Positions 9,047 to 16,762 of a stretch of DNA of 64,000 nucleotides are shown one piece after another. Below the pieces are notes generated by a model. It did no database searches. It was not told the DNA's origin and saw only the letters and a list, made by a program, of their open reading frames with translations. The stretch covers positions 2,028,501-2,092,500 of the forward strand of contig NZ_CP051206.1 in the NCBI RefSeq assembly GCF_012516395.1. The letters run 5' to 3'. Origin of the DNA: Dolichospermum flos-aquae CCAP 1403/13F. GTDB lineage: Bacteria; Cyanobacteriota; Cyanobacteriia; Cyanobacteriales; Nostocaceae. The translations under genes and the position numbers were made by a program. Within the stretch, counting starts at the first letter, position 1. The number at the start of each line of letters is the position of its first letter.

Positions 9047-10540
9047 ATGTTGAGTGTTTTAATTTGGCTACCAATTATAGCCGCTATAATCATCGGTTTT
9101 TATCCAGCAAAAAATGTTCCTGCGAGTCAGATTCGGTTAGTATCTTTAATTGTCACAGGTTTAGTTTTGCTGTGGAATATTTTCATTTTGTTAAAATTTG
9201 ATATCAGCAATCCAGGGATGCAATTTACAGAATATCTACCTTGGAATGAAACATTAGGTTTAAATTATCAGTTAGGAGTTGATGGATTATCAATATTAAT
9301 GTTAGTATTAAATAGCTTCCTCACTTGGATTGCTATTTACAGCAGTAGTAAAGATACAGAACGTCCTCGGTTATTTTATTCCCTGATTTTGTTTGTTAGT
9401 GGTGGCGTTGCTGGTGCTTTCTTATCAGAAAATTTGCTTTTGTTCTTCCTATTTTATGAATTGGAATTAATTCCCTTTTATTTACTAATCTCCATTTGGG
9501 GAGGAGAAAAACGAGCCTATGCGGGCATGAAATTCCTGATTTATACAGCCATTTCTGGGGCTTTAATTTTGGCCACATTTTTAGGCATGGTATGGTTAAC
9601 TGGTTCTCGTAGTTTTGCCTTTGATGCTGTGGCGACTCAAAACATTTCTGCGGGAATGCAATTAGTATTATTAGCAGGAATAGTTTTAGGTTTTGGCATT
9701 AAGATTCCTTTAATTCCTTTCCATACTTGGCTACCTGATGCTTACGTTGAAGCTTCCACACCTATTGCTATTTTGCTAGGGGGAATATTAGCAAAACTGG
9801 GAACTTATGGACTATTGCGATTTGGCTTGGGAATGTTTCCCCAAACTTGGCAGATTATCGCCCCAACTTTAGCAATTTGGGGGGCAATTAGCGCGATTTA
9901 TGGGGCAGTTGTAGCGATCGCCCAAACAGACATCAAACGCATGGTAGCATATAGTTCTATCGGCCACATGGGCTATATTTTACTAGCAGCAGCAGCCGCC
10001 ACACCCTTAGCATTAGTTGGCGCAGTCGCCCAAATGTTTAGTCATGGAATTATTCTCGCTATTCTCTTCCATTTAGTCGGAGTTATTGAAACCAAAGTTG
10101 GGACAAGAGAATTAGATAAACTTAGTGGTTTAATGAGTCCTATTCGCGGTTTACCATTAATTAGTGCCTTGCTGGTTTTAAGTGGCATGGCTAGTGCTGG
10201 TATTCCCGGTTTAACAGGTTTCATTGCGGAATTTATTTCCTTTCAAGGCAGTTTTTCCAGCTTTCCCATTCCCACAATTTTATGTGTAGTAGCATCTGGT
10301 TTAACCGCAGTTTATTTTCTTATTCTTCTCAACCGTACCTGTTTTGGCAAACTGCAAAATAACCTAGCCTACTATCCCAGAGTATTATGGAATGAAAAAG
10401 TTCCCGCGCTAATTTTGGCATTCTTAATTATCTTTTTGGGAGTACAACCCACTTGGTTAGTGCGTTGGAGTGAAACCACAACTACCGCTATGGTAGCGGC
10501 AGTTCCCACCACCGCAAAAACCGTAATTGCCTTGAAGTAG
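9047..10540 (+). CDS. ndhD: NDH-1 subunit NdhD of the CO2-uptake type (D3/D4)
   Basis: A 497-residue membrane protein with about 14 hydrophobic segments, the second antiporter-like subunit of the CO2-uptake NDH-1 complex. FYELELIPFYLL, PFHTWLPDAYVEASTP and IAQTDIKRMVAYSSIGHMGY are classic NdhD/ND4 motifs containing the conserved Glu and Lys of the proton channel. It begins with ATG after a short tandem heptamer region and is followed by the CO2-hydration gene. Together with NdhF and Cup it converts CO2 to bicarbonate using electron-transport energy. D3 versus D4 is not resolved. Confidence 0.85.
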   Translation: MLSVLIWLPIIAAIIIGFYPAKNVPASQIRLVSLIVTGLVLLWNIFILLKFDISNPGMQFTEYLPWNETLGLNYQLGVDGLSILMLVLNSFLTWIAIYSSSKDTERPRLFYSLILFVSGGVAGAFLSENLLLFFLFYELELIPFYLLISIWGGEKRAYAGMKFLIYTAISGALILATFLGMVWLTGSRSFAFDAVATQNISAGMQLVLLAGIVLGFGIKIPLIPFHTWLPDAYVEASTPIAILLGGILAKLGTYGLLRFGLGMFPQTWQIIAPTLAIWGAISAIYGAVVAIAQTDIKRMVAYSSIGHMGYILLAAAAATPLALVGAVAQMFSHGIILAILFHLVGVIETKVGTRELDKLSGLMSPIRGLPLISALLVLSGMASAGIPGLTGFIAEFISFQGSFSSFPIPTILCVVASGLTAVYFLILLNRTCFGKLQNNLAYYPRVLWNEKVPALILAFLIIFLGVQPTWLVRWSETTTTAMVAAVPTTAKTVIALK

Positions 10541-10547
10541 TTATCTC

Positions 10548-10688
10548 GTTCCCAGTCTCCGACTGGGAATGCTATCACAGAGGCTCTGCCTCTAATTCTA
10601 ATATTATTGAAGGCAGAGCCTTCTAGAATTCATTCCCACACAGAGTATGGGAACGAGAAATTCCCACACAGAGTATGGGAACGAGAAG
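10548..10688. repeat. Compound dispersed repeat with hairpins and a 28-bp tandem pair
   Basis: The ndhD-cup gap contains TTCCCAGTCTCCGACTGGGAA, the palindrome AGAGGCTCTGCCTCT, and its partner GGCAGAGCC. These are followed by two perfect tandem copies of a 28-bp unit beginning ATTCCCACACAGAG at 10632 and 10660. A related left half occurs at 23299-23368, over the end of hypB. It could fold into a large hairpin and separate expression of the third gene from ndhD. Confidence 0.75.
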
Positions 10689-10737
10689 AAAACTGTTCCG
10701 CAATCAAAAAAATTTTATTAACCAAAACAAAAATATT

Positions 10738-12060
10738 ATGGTACAAACTACAGCTAAACCAAATACAAAAATCCCACCTTCAAAACACGAATTTGCAGAA
10801 ATTATTCATCGCTTAGAAGCTGGCGGTTCAATGTTGCCAGATACTCCAGAAAACCTCATGCAAATTATCGGTATTTATAAAGCTTATGCTGTACCAATGG
10901 ATTTCTATTGGCGAGACTTACTTTATATTGCCGAAAGAGTATTTTTAGATCCTTTGCCAGCTTTTAAATATTTCTTACCCCAAGAATATTTAGACTTACA
11001 TAATCACTATGCCGGGGATGATGCTGATTTAAGAATTTGGCGAGGTATAGCCACTGCACACCCAGAACTTTTGGCATTTATGGAAAAAGGTGAAACTACC
11101 AAAATGCCGAAAATTTTCCATCATTTATTCCACGACAGAATCAACATGGAATTTGCGGAAGCTTGTATGCAGGCTATGTTATGGCATCGCAAAATGTATG
11201 CACCTGTTAATCAATTTGATGCCTATTTAGATTCCGAAGAATATAAAGCTAATGCTGATAAAGCCATTAAAGCTTATTTTCGGAAAAACCCCCTCATGTC
11301 GGGACTTTATAAACTGTTTCCTGATATGTTTTTGGAACAGTGCCGGATGATGTCCTATTATTCTAATTTAGGACTTTTTTGGGAAGTCATGGCACCAGTA
11401 TTTTTTGAAATGTCAGATATTTATGATGAAGGTGGTTTTAAAGGTGTACCTGATGCCATGAATTTTCTCATAAATGGTATATTTGCTATTGCAGGTCGTC
11501 CCATTTATCATCATGTTTATATTGATGGTGAATGTTATGAAATCATCCCCAAATCTAAAGGTTTTACCTGGTTATATGAAGCCGCATTACCCTATGTAGA
11601 AGCTGTTTTTTATCGCACAGCACCATTTAGAGGGACAAAGTCTTATAATGCCCAAGCGGGACAAGTTCCAGAAGATCAAAAAGACTTCCATTATGGGATT
11701 CTTTACGCTGATGTTTTTCCTGTGGGTACAGCCGGAATTCCGCCAACATTATTAATGCAAGATATGTTGCACTTTTTGCCTCAATATCTTGTTGATTATT
11801 ACCAAGAATATTGTCGAGGGGAAGAGGATATTTTGATTCAATTGGGGATTACTTTTCAACGTTCGATGTATAATGTCACATCGGCGGTAATTCAAGCTTT
11901 AAGAACTGCCCTTTTGTATCCTTTAGATGATGAAAACCCTCAGCATTTACAAGCAAATCGGGAATTTTTTGAAATGCAGCTAAATCGCTTTACTCGCACT
12001 GATTATGGTATGCGTGATGCAGCGAGATTACGGGATATTCAAAGACAGGATTATAGATAG
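10738..12060 (+). CDS. CO2-hydration protein CupA/CupB (ChpY/ChpX) family
   Basis: A 440-residue hydrophilic protein, the carbonic-anhydrase-like subunit that attaches to CO2-uptake NDH-1 complexes on the cytoplasmic face. The ATG at 10738 begins MVQTTAKPNTK; an upstream in-frame start would read through the repeat and is rejected. The block LPDTPENLMQIIGIYKAYAV and the following MDFYWRDLLYIAERVF, with LFHDRINMEF, are family signatures. His and Cys residues in the middle (MLWHRK, EQCRMM) are candidate metal ligands. Third gene of the operon. No cupS follows, which favours CupB/ChpX, but this is inference. Confidence 0.85.
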   Translation: MVQTTAKPNTKIPPSKHEFAEIIHRLEAGGSMLPDTPENLMQIIGIYKAYAVPMDFYWRDLLYIAERVFLDPLPAFKYFLPQEYLDLHNHYAGDDADLRIWRGIATAHPELLAFMEKGETTKMPKIFHHLFHDRINMEFAEACMQAMLWHRKMYAPVNQFDAYLDSEEYKANADKAIKAYFRKNPLMSGLYKLFPDMFLEQCRMMSYYSNLGLFWEVMAPVFFEMSDIYDEGGFKGVPDAMNFLINGIFAIAGRPIYHHVYIDGECYEIIPKSKGFTWLYEAALPYVEAVFYRTAPFRGTKSYNAQAGQVPEDQKDFHYGILYADVFPVGTAGIPPTLLMQDMLHFLPQYLVDYYQEYCRGEEDILIQLGITFQRSMYNVTSAVIQALRTALLYPLDDENPQHLQANREFFEMQLNRFTRTDYGMRDAARLRDIQRQDYR

Positions 12061-12146
12061 ATTATTCTCTTTACAAAAAAGGGAACAGGGAACAGAAAAA
12101 TCAATTGTGTAATTAATTCTGTCCCATTACTTATCTCCTATCCTTG

Positions 12147-12617
12147 TCAGTGATTTTTACAACCACCTTTACCATGATGGTGGTCGTGATCTTTTCCATG
12201 AGAGCAGCCCTGGAGGTCTTGCTGCATGAGGTGTTCACTCATTGGTTTTAAAGACTCATCTGCGGCTTTCAAGCCTATCCATGCGTCAATTTTCTCAACA
12301 TCAAAGCCTACTTCTCTTTTATCCCCTACTTGGATCAAGGGACGACGGATTAATAAGGGATTTTTCAGCATCATGACCAAGGCATTTTCAGCGGTGATGT
12401 TTTCGGGATTCACCTCTCCTGATTTTACACTAGGCGCAGCTTTATTGAACCATTCTATGACGGGGCGATCGCCAAAAAATGACCGCAATTTTTCCACTGT
12501 CCAAGGTTCTGTTAATAGGTTATATGCTACTACTTCATGACCTGCTGCTGTTAGCAAAACTTTTTGCTTTGTACCACCTTTACAGCCTGGTTTTTCATAG
12601 AAAATTACTCTGGCCAT
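12147..12617 (-). CDS. Nitrogenase-associated ArsC-like protein (NifO-like)
   Basis: A 156-residue thioredoxin-fold protein of the ArsC/Spx superfamily. It starts MARVIFYEKPGCKGGTKQK, with a lone Cys near residue 11 in the ArsC-type position. The phrase RPLIQVGDKREVGFD is typical of the nitrogenase-associated (NifO) branch. The C-terminus is a Cys/His-rich tail (CSHGKDHDHHHGKGGCKNH) likely to bind metal. These proteins travel with nif genes and are thought to help metallocluster or molybdenum handling; the mechanism is unknown. The cupin gene follows upstream on the same strand, after a repeat. Confidence 0.75.
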   Translation of the reverse strand: MARVIFYEKPGCKGGTKQKVLLTAAGHEVVAYNLLTEPWTVEKLRSFFGDRPVIEWFNKAAPSVKSGEVNPENITAENALVMMLKNPLLIRRPLIQVGDKREVGFDVEKIDAWIGLKAADESLKPMSEHLMQQDLQGCSHGKDHDHHHGKGGCKNH

Positions 12618-12731
12618 TGCTGTTTCTCCTATAAGGTTATAGTTGGATGTTTGGATAGGAAATAATTAACCGCAGATGAACGCAGATAAACGCAGAGGGA
12701 AGATGATTATTTTGATTGATAGCTAACACTT

Positions 12732-12796
12732 AGATCCCCGACTTCTAAGATTAATTATTCATTTATTGACAATATCTAAAAAGAAGTCGGGGATCT
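12732..12796. repeat. Split GATCCCCGACTTCT inverted repeat
   Basis: Two 15-bp arms, AGATCCCCGACTTCT (12732-12746) and AGAAGTCGGGGATCT (12782-12796), form an inverted repeat with a 35-bp loop. The same arms appear with a short loop at 26336-26368 and 28207-28239. It is a dispersed palindromic family that probably works as a bidirectional terminator; here an AT-rich insert opens the loop. Confidence 0.75.
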
Positions 12797-12851
12797 TATT
12801 TTCTATAATATTTATCAGCATAATCTGTTATTTCTTTTTTTGCCACCACCT

Positions 12852-13463
12852 TTAAAATTTTTTAGCAATGTGATTAGTTACGTCAAATTCAAATCTCTGT
12901 TTTGGGTTTGTTTCTCCATAAATATTAAATGTTACTGTTGGTTCTTTACCAATGGCTTGAACTTGATGTATTGTCTCAGGTGTAAAACTGATAAGATCAC
13001 CGGAGGATAAATTTACTTCGCCTGTTTTTTCAATTTTATCAGGAAATTCTGGGTTTGAACTCCGTCGCCAAAATGTGTTTTTTTCCTGACCTTTTAAAAT
13101 TGCGACTACTCCCCATGTTCCATGATTATGAATATTAGAAGTTGTTCCTGGTGCAAATGTTACTGTTTGTACAGTTAGGGGAAATCCTAATTCATCATAT
13201 AATAGTAGAACCGAGATTCCCGTTTTTAGATCAGGTTGTAAAGATTGACTTTGTACCCAATAGGAATTAATAATTAATCGTCTTACCAACATTCTAATTT
13301 CTGGTAGTCGTGTTGATTCATCTTCAACATTTTTGAGGATATCTTCGACTTCAGTTAAAAAGCGATACAGACGATAATTATCACGCAATAAATCCCATGA
13401 TCTTGCTGATTTACAAACTTGATATTGTCCATTTTCAGCAACAAATAAATCCTGACCTTGCAT
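12852..13463 (-). CDS. Cupin protein, cysteine-dioxygenase-like
   Basis: A 203-residue cupin. The metal-binding motif HNHGTWGVVAILKG (about residues 113-126) and the second box FTPETIHQV (about 162-170) match the double-His plus His pattern of cysteine dioxygenase-type cupins. Such enzymes oxidise thiols with Fe(II) and O2. The gene lies between the NifO-like gene and a TPR-like gene on one strand, a set seen next to nitrogen-fixation genes in heterocystous cyanobacteria. Substrate is unknown; sulfur supply or O2 protection for nitrogenase is a guess. Confidence 0.75.
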   Translation of the reverse strand: MQGQDLFVAENGQYQVCKSARSWDLLRDNYRLYRFLTEVEDILKNVEDESTRLPEIRMLVRRLIINSYWVQSQSLQPDLKTGISVLLLYDELGFPLTVQTVTFAPGTTSNIHNHGTWGVVAILKGQEKNTFWRRSSNPEFPDKIEKTGEVNLSSGDLISFTPETIHQVQAIGKEPTVTFNIYGETNPKQRFEFDVTNHIAKKF

Positions 13464-13468
13464 AAATT

Positions 13469-13642
13469 TTAAAATATTGACTGTGCAGAATTAGGTAAAA
13501 AAATGATAGGAGGAGAGGTTTGAGGCATTTTAGTTATAGGAGTTATTGGAGATGTAGGCATTCCCGGTAGAATCACAGTATTCTGGTTAGAAGATGAGGA
13601 TATTAGCTGGGAATTTGAGTTGAAAGATAACCAATTATTCAT
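13469..13642 (-). CDS. Possible 57-residue Ser/Pro-rich peptide
   Basis: An ATG-initiated frame of 57 residues lies between the cupin gene and the TPR-like gene on the same strand. Its start is MNNWLSFNSNSQLISS and the middle is Pro/Thr rich (PGMPTSPITPITK). The gap of 241 bp is otherwise empty and the ORF stops just 5 bp before the cupin start, which fits an operon arrangement. No family is recognised; codon use is ordinary. It could equally be a chance ORF. Confidence 0.35.
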   Translation of the reverse strand: MNNWLSFNSNSQLISSSSNQNTVILPGMPTSPITPITKMPQTSPPIIFLPNSAQSIF

Positions 13643-13704
13643 GATTCGTAATTTGTTGATTGCTTGTGGTTGTCATTTGTATGGAGTTTTCCCTATCTTC
13701 ATGT

Positions 13705-14190
13705 TTAATCGTCTGCTTCTGGTGGACGAGTTAAAATATCTAGAAGAATACCAGCACCAAAATCATTTTTGTCATCAATACCTTTTATTCTGATACTGAT
13801 TTCCTTTGCTTTTTCTATGTTTCCTAGTTTAGCTAATACCAAACCAGAAGCAGCATAAGCAGTTAAGTACAATCTGATTTGAGATTCTTCGTGACGTTTA
13901 ACTAGGATAGGTTTAAGTTCTTGCCAATTATCAGGTAGACTTTCCGCTTTTTTTATTTTAGCCGTTATTTTCTCTGCTGTTGTCAGTGCTAAGACATAAT
14001 TATTTTTGTAGTAAAAATATCTATAAGCTGCAACTAAAACATCTGTGTTATCTCCTGTTTTAGCTAACGCTTGCTGCATATATTTTGTAGATTCTTCTGT
14101 ATTTTCCCAAGTCTGTGCAGCTAATATTAATAATTCTTTGACATCATCTGCTACATCAAACCATGAAAAGCTATTTGTATCAATTTGCAT
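13705..14190 (-). CDS. TPR-like helical protein of the nif accessory group
   Basis: A 161-residue, wholly helical soluble protein. It starts MQIDTNSFSWFDVADDVKEL. Helix pairs resembling tetratricopeptide repeats are visible at about residues 18-50 (ILAAQTWENTEESTKYMQQAL), 50-75 and 105-140 (AASGLVLAKLGNIEKAKEI). It is first in a run of minus-strand genes ending in the NifO-like gene. A scaffolding or assembly role around nitrogenase is plausible from neighbourhood only. The specific family is not recognised. Confidence 0.6.
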   Translation of the reverse strand: MQIDTNSFSWFDVADDVKELLILAAQTWENTEESTKYMQQALAKTGDNTDVLVAAYRYFYYKNNYVLALTTAEKITAKIKKAESLPDNWQELKPILVKRHEESQIRLYLTAYAASGLVLAKLGNIEKAKEISIRIKGIDDKNDFGAGILLDILTRPPEADD

Positions 14191-14493
14191 AATAGGTAAT
14201 TAATCCCATTTGTTCTGGAATATTGGGGATTTCCCATATTTACTATTTAACAGTTAAAATTATATTTAGTTAGATAAATTTAATTATTTTATCACTTTGG
14301 TAAAATGAGAGAGAATAACGTAACGATTCATTTTTGTACCTGTCGCTGTTGCTGAAACAGAAAAGACTTTTTTGAACTTAAAAAACATAATGCTAATGAA
14401 AACCTAAAATCTTGGTATTTTCGCTTAGTTAAGGCTTGTTGTAAGTATACCAACTTCAAAGGATTGATTAAGCCATAATTAACAAATTTTTAC
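14191..14493. other. Intergenic region, 303 bp
   Basis: This AT-rich stretch between the TPR-like gene and xisI has no convincing ORF. A 20-codon plus-strand reading ending near 14406 (contains VAVAETEKTFLNLK) may be the tail of a lost gene. It probably holds the promoter of the TPR-like gene and the end of the xisHI transcript. No clear hairpin is seen. Confidence 0.4.
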
Positions 14494-14832
14494 CTAAAAA
14501 ACCGCAAACTCCGTATATTTCCGAATCTCAGGAGACTTAAACCCTAAAATGATATGTGATTTTGGTATTCCCCCAGCAACCAAATCATTAGCAACCCCCT
14601 CCTCAGTACCATCATGTTGAATCCAAACCTTACCATCAATTAAATCAAGATGTAATAAAGTTCCATATATCCGATAACCATTTTTCCAACCAGTTTCTAC
14701 TAATAAATAACGATCATTTTTCTCATCTAACACCAATTCAACTTTAACCTGTTCATCATCACCAAGAAAATCAGCATATTCTTCAAGAATTTTTTTAATG
14801 ATTTGACGATATTGGTTAGTTAAGGAATCCAT
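14494..14832 (-). CDS. xisI: XisI-like fdxN element excision controlling factor
   Basis: A 112-residue XisI-family protein. It starts MDSLTNQYRQIIKKIL and carries the family block around YLLVETGWKNGYRIYG and WIQHDGTEEGVA, ending IILGFKSPEIRKYTEFAV. XisH and XisI were defined as factors needed for excision of the fdxN element in Anabaena PCC 7120 heterocysts, but homologues are widespread in cyanobacteria without that element. The start overlaps the end of xisH by 13 bp, so the two are translationally coupled. Here the pair stands between nif accessory and hyp genes, not in a recognised element. Confidence 0.85.
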   Translation of the reverse strand: MDSLTNQYRQIIKKILEEYADFLGDDEQVKVELVLDEKNDRYLLVETGWKNGYRIYGTLLHLDLIDGKVWIQHDGTEEGVANDLVAGGIPKSHIILGFKSPEIRKYTEFAVF

Positions 14833-15239
14833 TTGACAATTACCTCCTGTTCAGCATCAAAACTAAATAAACGAATTACACCATCTTCAATTAAAGTTTG
14901 ACCAGCTTCTTCTTCAAAAACTGTTTTACAAGTGCTTTCACTCACAGCCAGAAATAACTTATATTCAGGATAATAACGTGCTAATAAATGATCATATAAC
15001 ACAAATTGACCAACAGCGTCTTCCAGGTCTTTCATATCCGAAGGACGAGTAAAACTTTTCACCTCAACAGCTATTTTTTCTGTTTCTCGTTCTGCTGCTA
15101 ATAATCTTTCAGCACCTAAATCAACAAATAGATTTTTACCTCTTGCTAAACGAATTCGTAAAGGGTCACGGATAATTTTCCAACCATCTTTGATAAGTGC
15201 ATTTTTTACAGTATTGTGATAGATGTCTTTAGCTGGCAT
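14820..15239 (-). CDS. xisH: XisH-like fdxN element excision controlling factor
   Basis: 139 residues from the start MPAKDIYHNTVKNALIKDGW at 15239; an upstream in-frame extension to 15350 lacks family similarity and is rejected. XisH is a restriction-endonuclease-like fold: the run FVDLGAERLLAAE, then IAVEVKSF, matches a PD-(D/E)xK core with E-V-K as the last catalytic pair. This suggests nuclease descent. It is the upstream partner of xisI with a 13-bp overlap. Whether the pair excises DNA, regulates a recombinase, or acts in defence is open. Confidence 0.85.
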   Translation of the reverse strand: MPAKDIYHNTVKNALIKDGWKIIRDPLRIRLARGKNLFVDLGAERLLAAERETEKIAVEVKSFTRPSDMKDLEDAVGQFVLYDHLLARYYPEYKLFLAVSESTCKTVFEEEAGQTLIEDGVIRLFSFDAEQEVIVKWIP

Positions 15240-15431
15240 AGTATTTATTTTATCAACATAATTTAACAAAGTAATCTCAACTCTATCAAGTAATACAATT
15301 ATATCATAATTCATGCTGAGGCAAGCTTTTCTATAACCAGTATCAAACAATTGTTATTGCTTTAACAGAAACTTTATGAAAAATGCAGGAAATTGATAGA
15401 ATTATTCCAGGTTTTCCAATAATCTAAGTAG

Positions 15432-15508
15432 ATGAGTTTCACGCAAGGAAACCCAACATTTTCCAAACTTTGTTGGGTTGCGCTATCGCTTAAACCAACC
15501 TACGATTT
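15432..15508. repeat. AACCCAAC/GTTGGGTT dispersed inverted repeat
   Basis: The sequence AAACCCAACATTTTCCAAACTTTGTTGGGTTGCGCTATCGC-like region pairs AACCCAAC with GTTGGGTT and ends in ACCAACCTAC. Related copies lie at 22040-22128 (hypE-hypA gap) and near 31003-31035 (after cysK). It sits in the 323-bp gap between xisH and the NHL gene. Confidence 0.65.
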
Positions 15509-15562
15509 TATTAACTAAACCGTATTGGAGTAAATAGCGTAAATATTAATTCCCTATCTACA

Positions 15563-16723
15563 TTGCAAACCCAAAATATCCCCCATTTACCCCTCTCCCC
15601 TCATGGTGCAAAAATAATATTAGGAAACAATATTACACCAGAACAAATAGCAATACCTATTGCACCTACTCCCACAACAATGTTTGGTCCCCGTGCAGCT
15701 TGTTTATTATCACCAACGGGACCATTATGGGTAGCAGATACAGGACATCATCGTTTATTAGGGTGGCGAAATTTACCCACAAAAGATCATCAACCTGCTG
15801 ACTGGATAATAGGACAACCTGACTTTTTTCATGAAGGACAAAACGCTAAAAGGACACCAGGAAAATCTACATTTAGTGTCCCTACAGGTATTTGCAAATG
15901 TGGTCATGGTTTAGCCGTTGCAGACGCTTGGAATCATCGCATTCTCATCTGGTATAATATCCCTACAGATAGTCATATTCCCGCAGATTTAGTATTAGGA
16001 CAATCTAACTTTATTGATAATTTACATAACCGAGGAAATCAACAACCTGCGGCAAATACTTTACATTGGCCTTATGGTATTTTCTATCATCAAGGTAAGT
16101 TATTTGTAGCTGATACTGGCAATCGTCGGTTATTAATTTGGAATCAATTACCCACAGAAAATGGACAACCTGCGGATATAGTTTTGGGACAACCAGATAT
16201 GATATCACGCAATGAAAATGGTGGTGGTTCTCCCACTGCTGCTAGTATGCGTTGGTGTCATGATATCACCCTTTGGGAAGATAATTTAGTTGTTACAGAT
16301 GCAGGTAATAATCGGGTCATGATTTGGGAAGGAATTCCCACAGCAAATAATGCCCCTTGTGCAGTGGTTTTAGGACAAAAGAACTTCAATTTTGTGGAAT
16401 TGAATCAAGGTGTTTATTTCCCTAGTGCCAGTAGTTTAAGTATGCCTTATGGGGTAGATATTGCAGGGGATTGGTTAATAGTTGCTGATACAGCTAATTC
16501 CCGTTTGCTAGGATGGAAAAAACGAGCATCTATTTTATTATTGCAGGGTGCGAATGCTGATGGTGTGATGGGACAAGATAACTTTACAAATAAAAGTGAA
16601 AATCGAAATTTTGGACTACCAACAAGAGGAAGTTTAAATTGGTGTTATGGAATTAAGGTTTGTGGTGAGAATGCGGTAGTTGCTGATTCTGGAAATAATC
16701 GCGTTTTGATTTGGAAGTTTTAA
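15563..16723 (+). CDS. NHL-repeat beta-propeller protein of the hyp cluster
   Basis: 386 residues with a TTG start at 15563; the next in-frame ATG (15680) would remove the first blade. Repeated blades contain VADTGHHRLLGW, VADAWNHRILIW, VADTGNRRLLIW, VTDAGNNRVMIW, VADTANSRLLGW and VADSGNNRVLIW, giving six NHL-type strands of a propeller, each followed by a VLGQ(P/S)xF turn. No signal peptide is visible. The gene sits 39 bp upstream of hypF. An NHL gene at this place is typical of heterocystous cyanobacterial hyp operons; a role in hydrogenase maturation is suspected but unproven. Confidence 0.85.
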   Translation: MQTQNIPHLPLSPHGAKIILGNNITPEQIAIPIAPTPTTMFGPRAACLLSPTGPLWVADTGHHRLLGWRNLPTKDHQPADWIIGQPDFFHEGQNAKRTPGKSTFSVPTGICKCGHGLAVADAWNHRILIWYNIPTDSHIPADLVLGQSNFIDNLHNRGNQQPAANTLHWPYGIFYHQGKLFVADTGNRRLLIWNQLPTENGQPADIVLGQPDMISRNENGGGSPTAASMRWCHDITLWEDNLVVTDAGNNRVMIWEGIPTANNAPCAVVLGQKNFNFVELNQGVYFPSASSLSMPYGVDIAGDWLIVADTANSRLLGWKKRASILLLQGANADGVMGQDNFTNKSENRNFGLPTRGSLNWCYGIKVCGENAVVADSGNNRVLIWKF

Positions 16724-16727
16724 TTAT

Positions 16728-16762
16728 TTCGCGCAAAGATACAAAGGAGCAAAGACGCAAAG
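16728..16762. repeat. Heptameric CGCAAAG-type repeat before hypF
   Basis: The gap from the NHL gene to hypF is built of short GCAAAGA-like heptamers (CGCGCAAAGATAC, GGAGCAAAGACGCAAAG) reaching up to the hypF ATG. Inverted versions stand before hypD (19425-19471) and hupL (43957-44002). The AAGGAGC stretch may double as the ribosome binding site. Confidence 0.7.

Noticed and set aside
14220-14410. Short plus-strand reading VAVAETEKTFLNLK
   Set aside because: Too short and without a start; mentioned only as part of the intergenic description.
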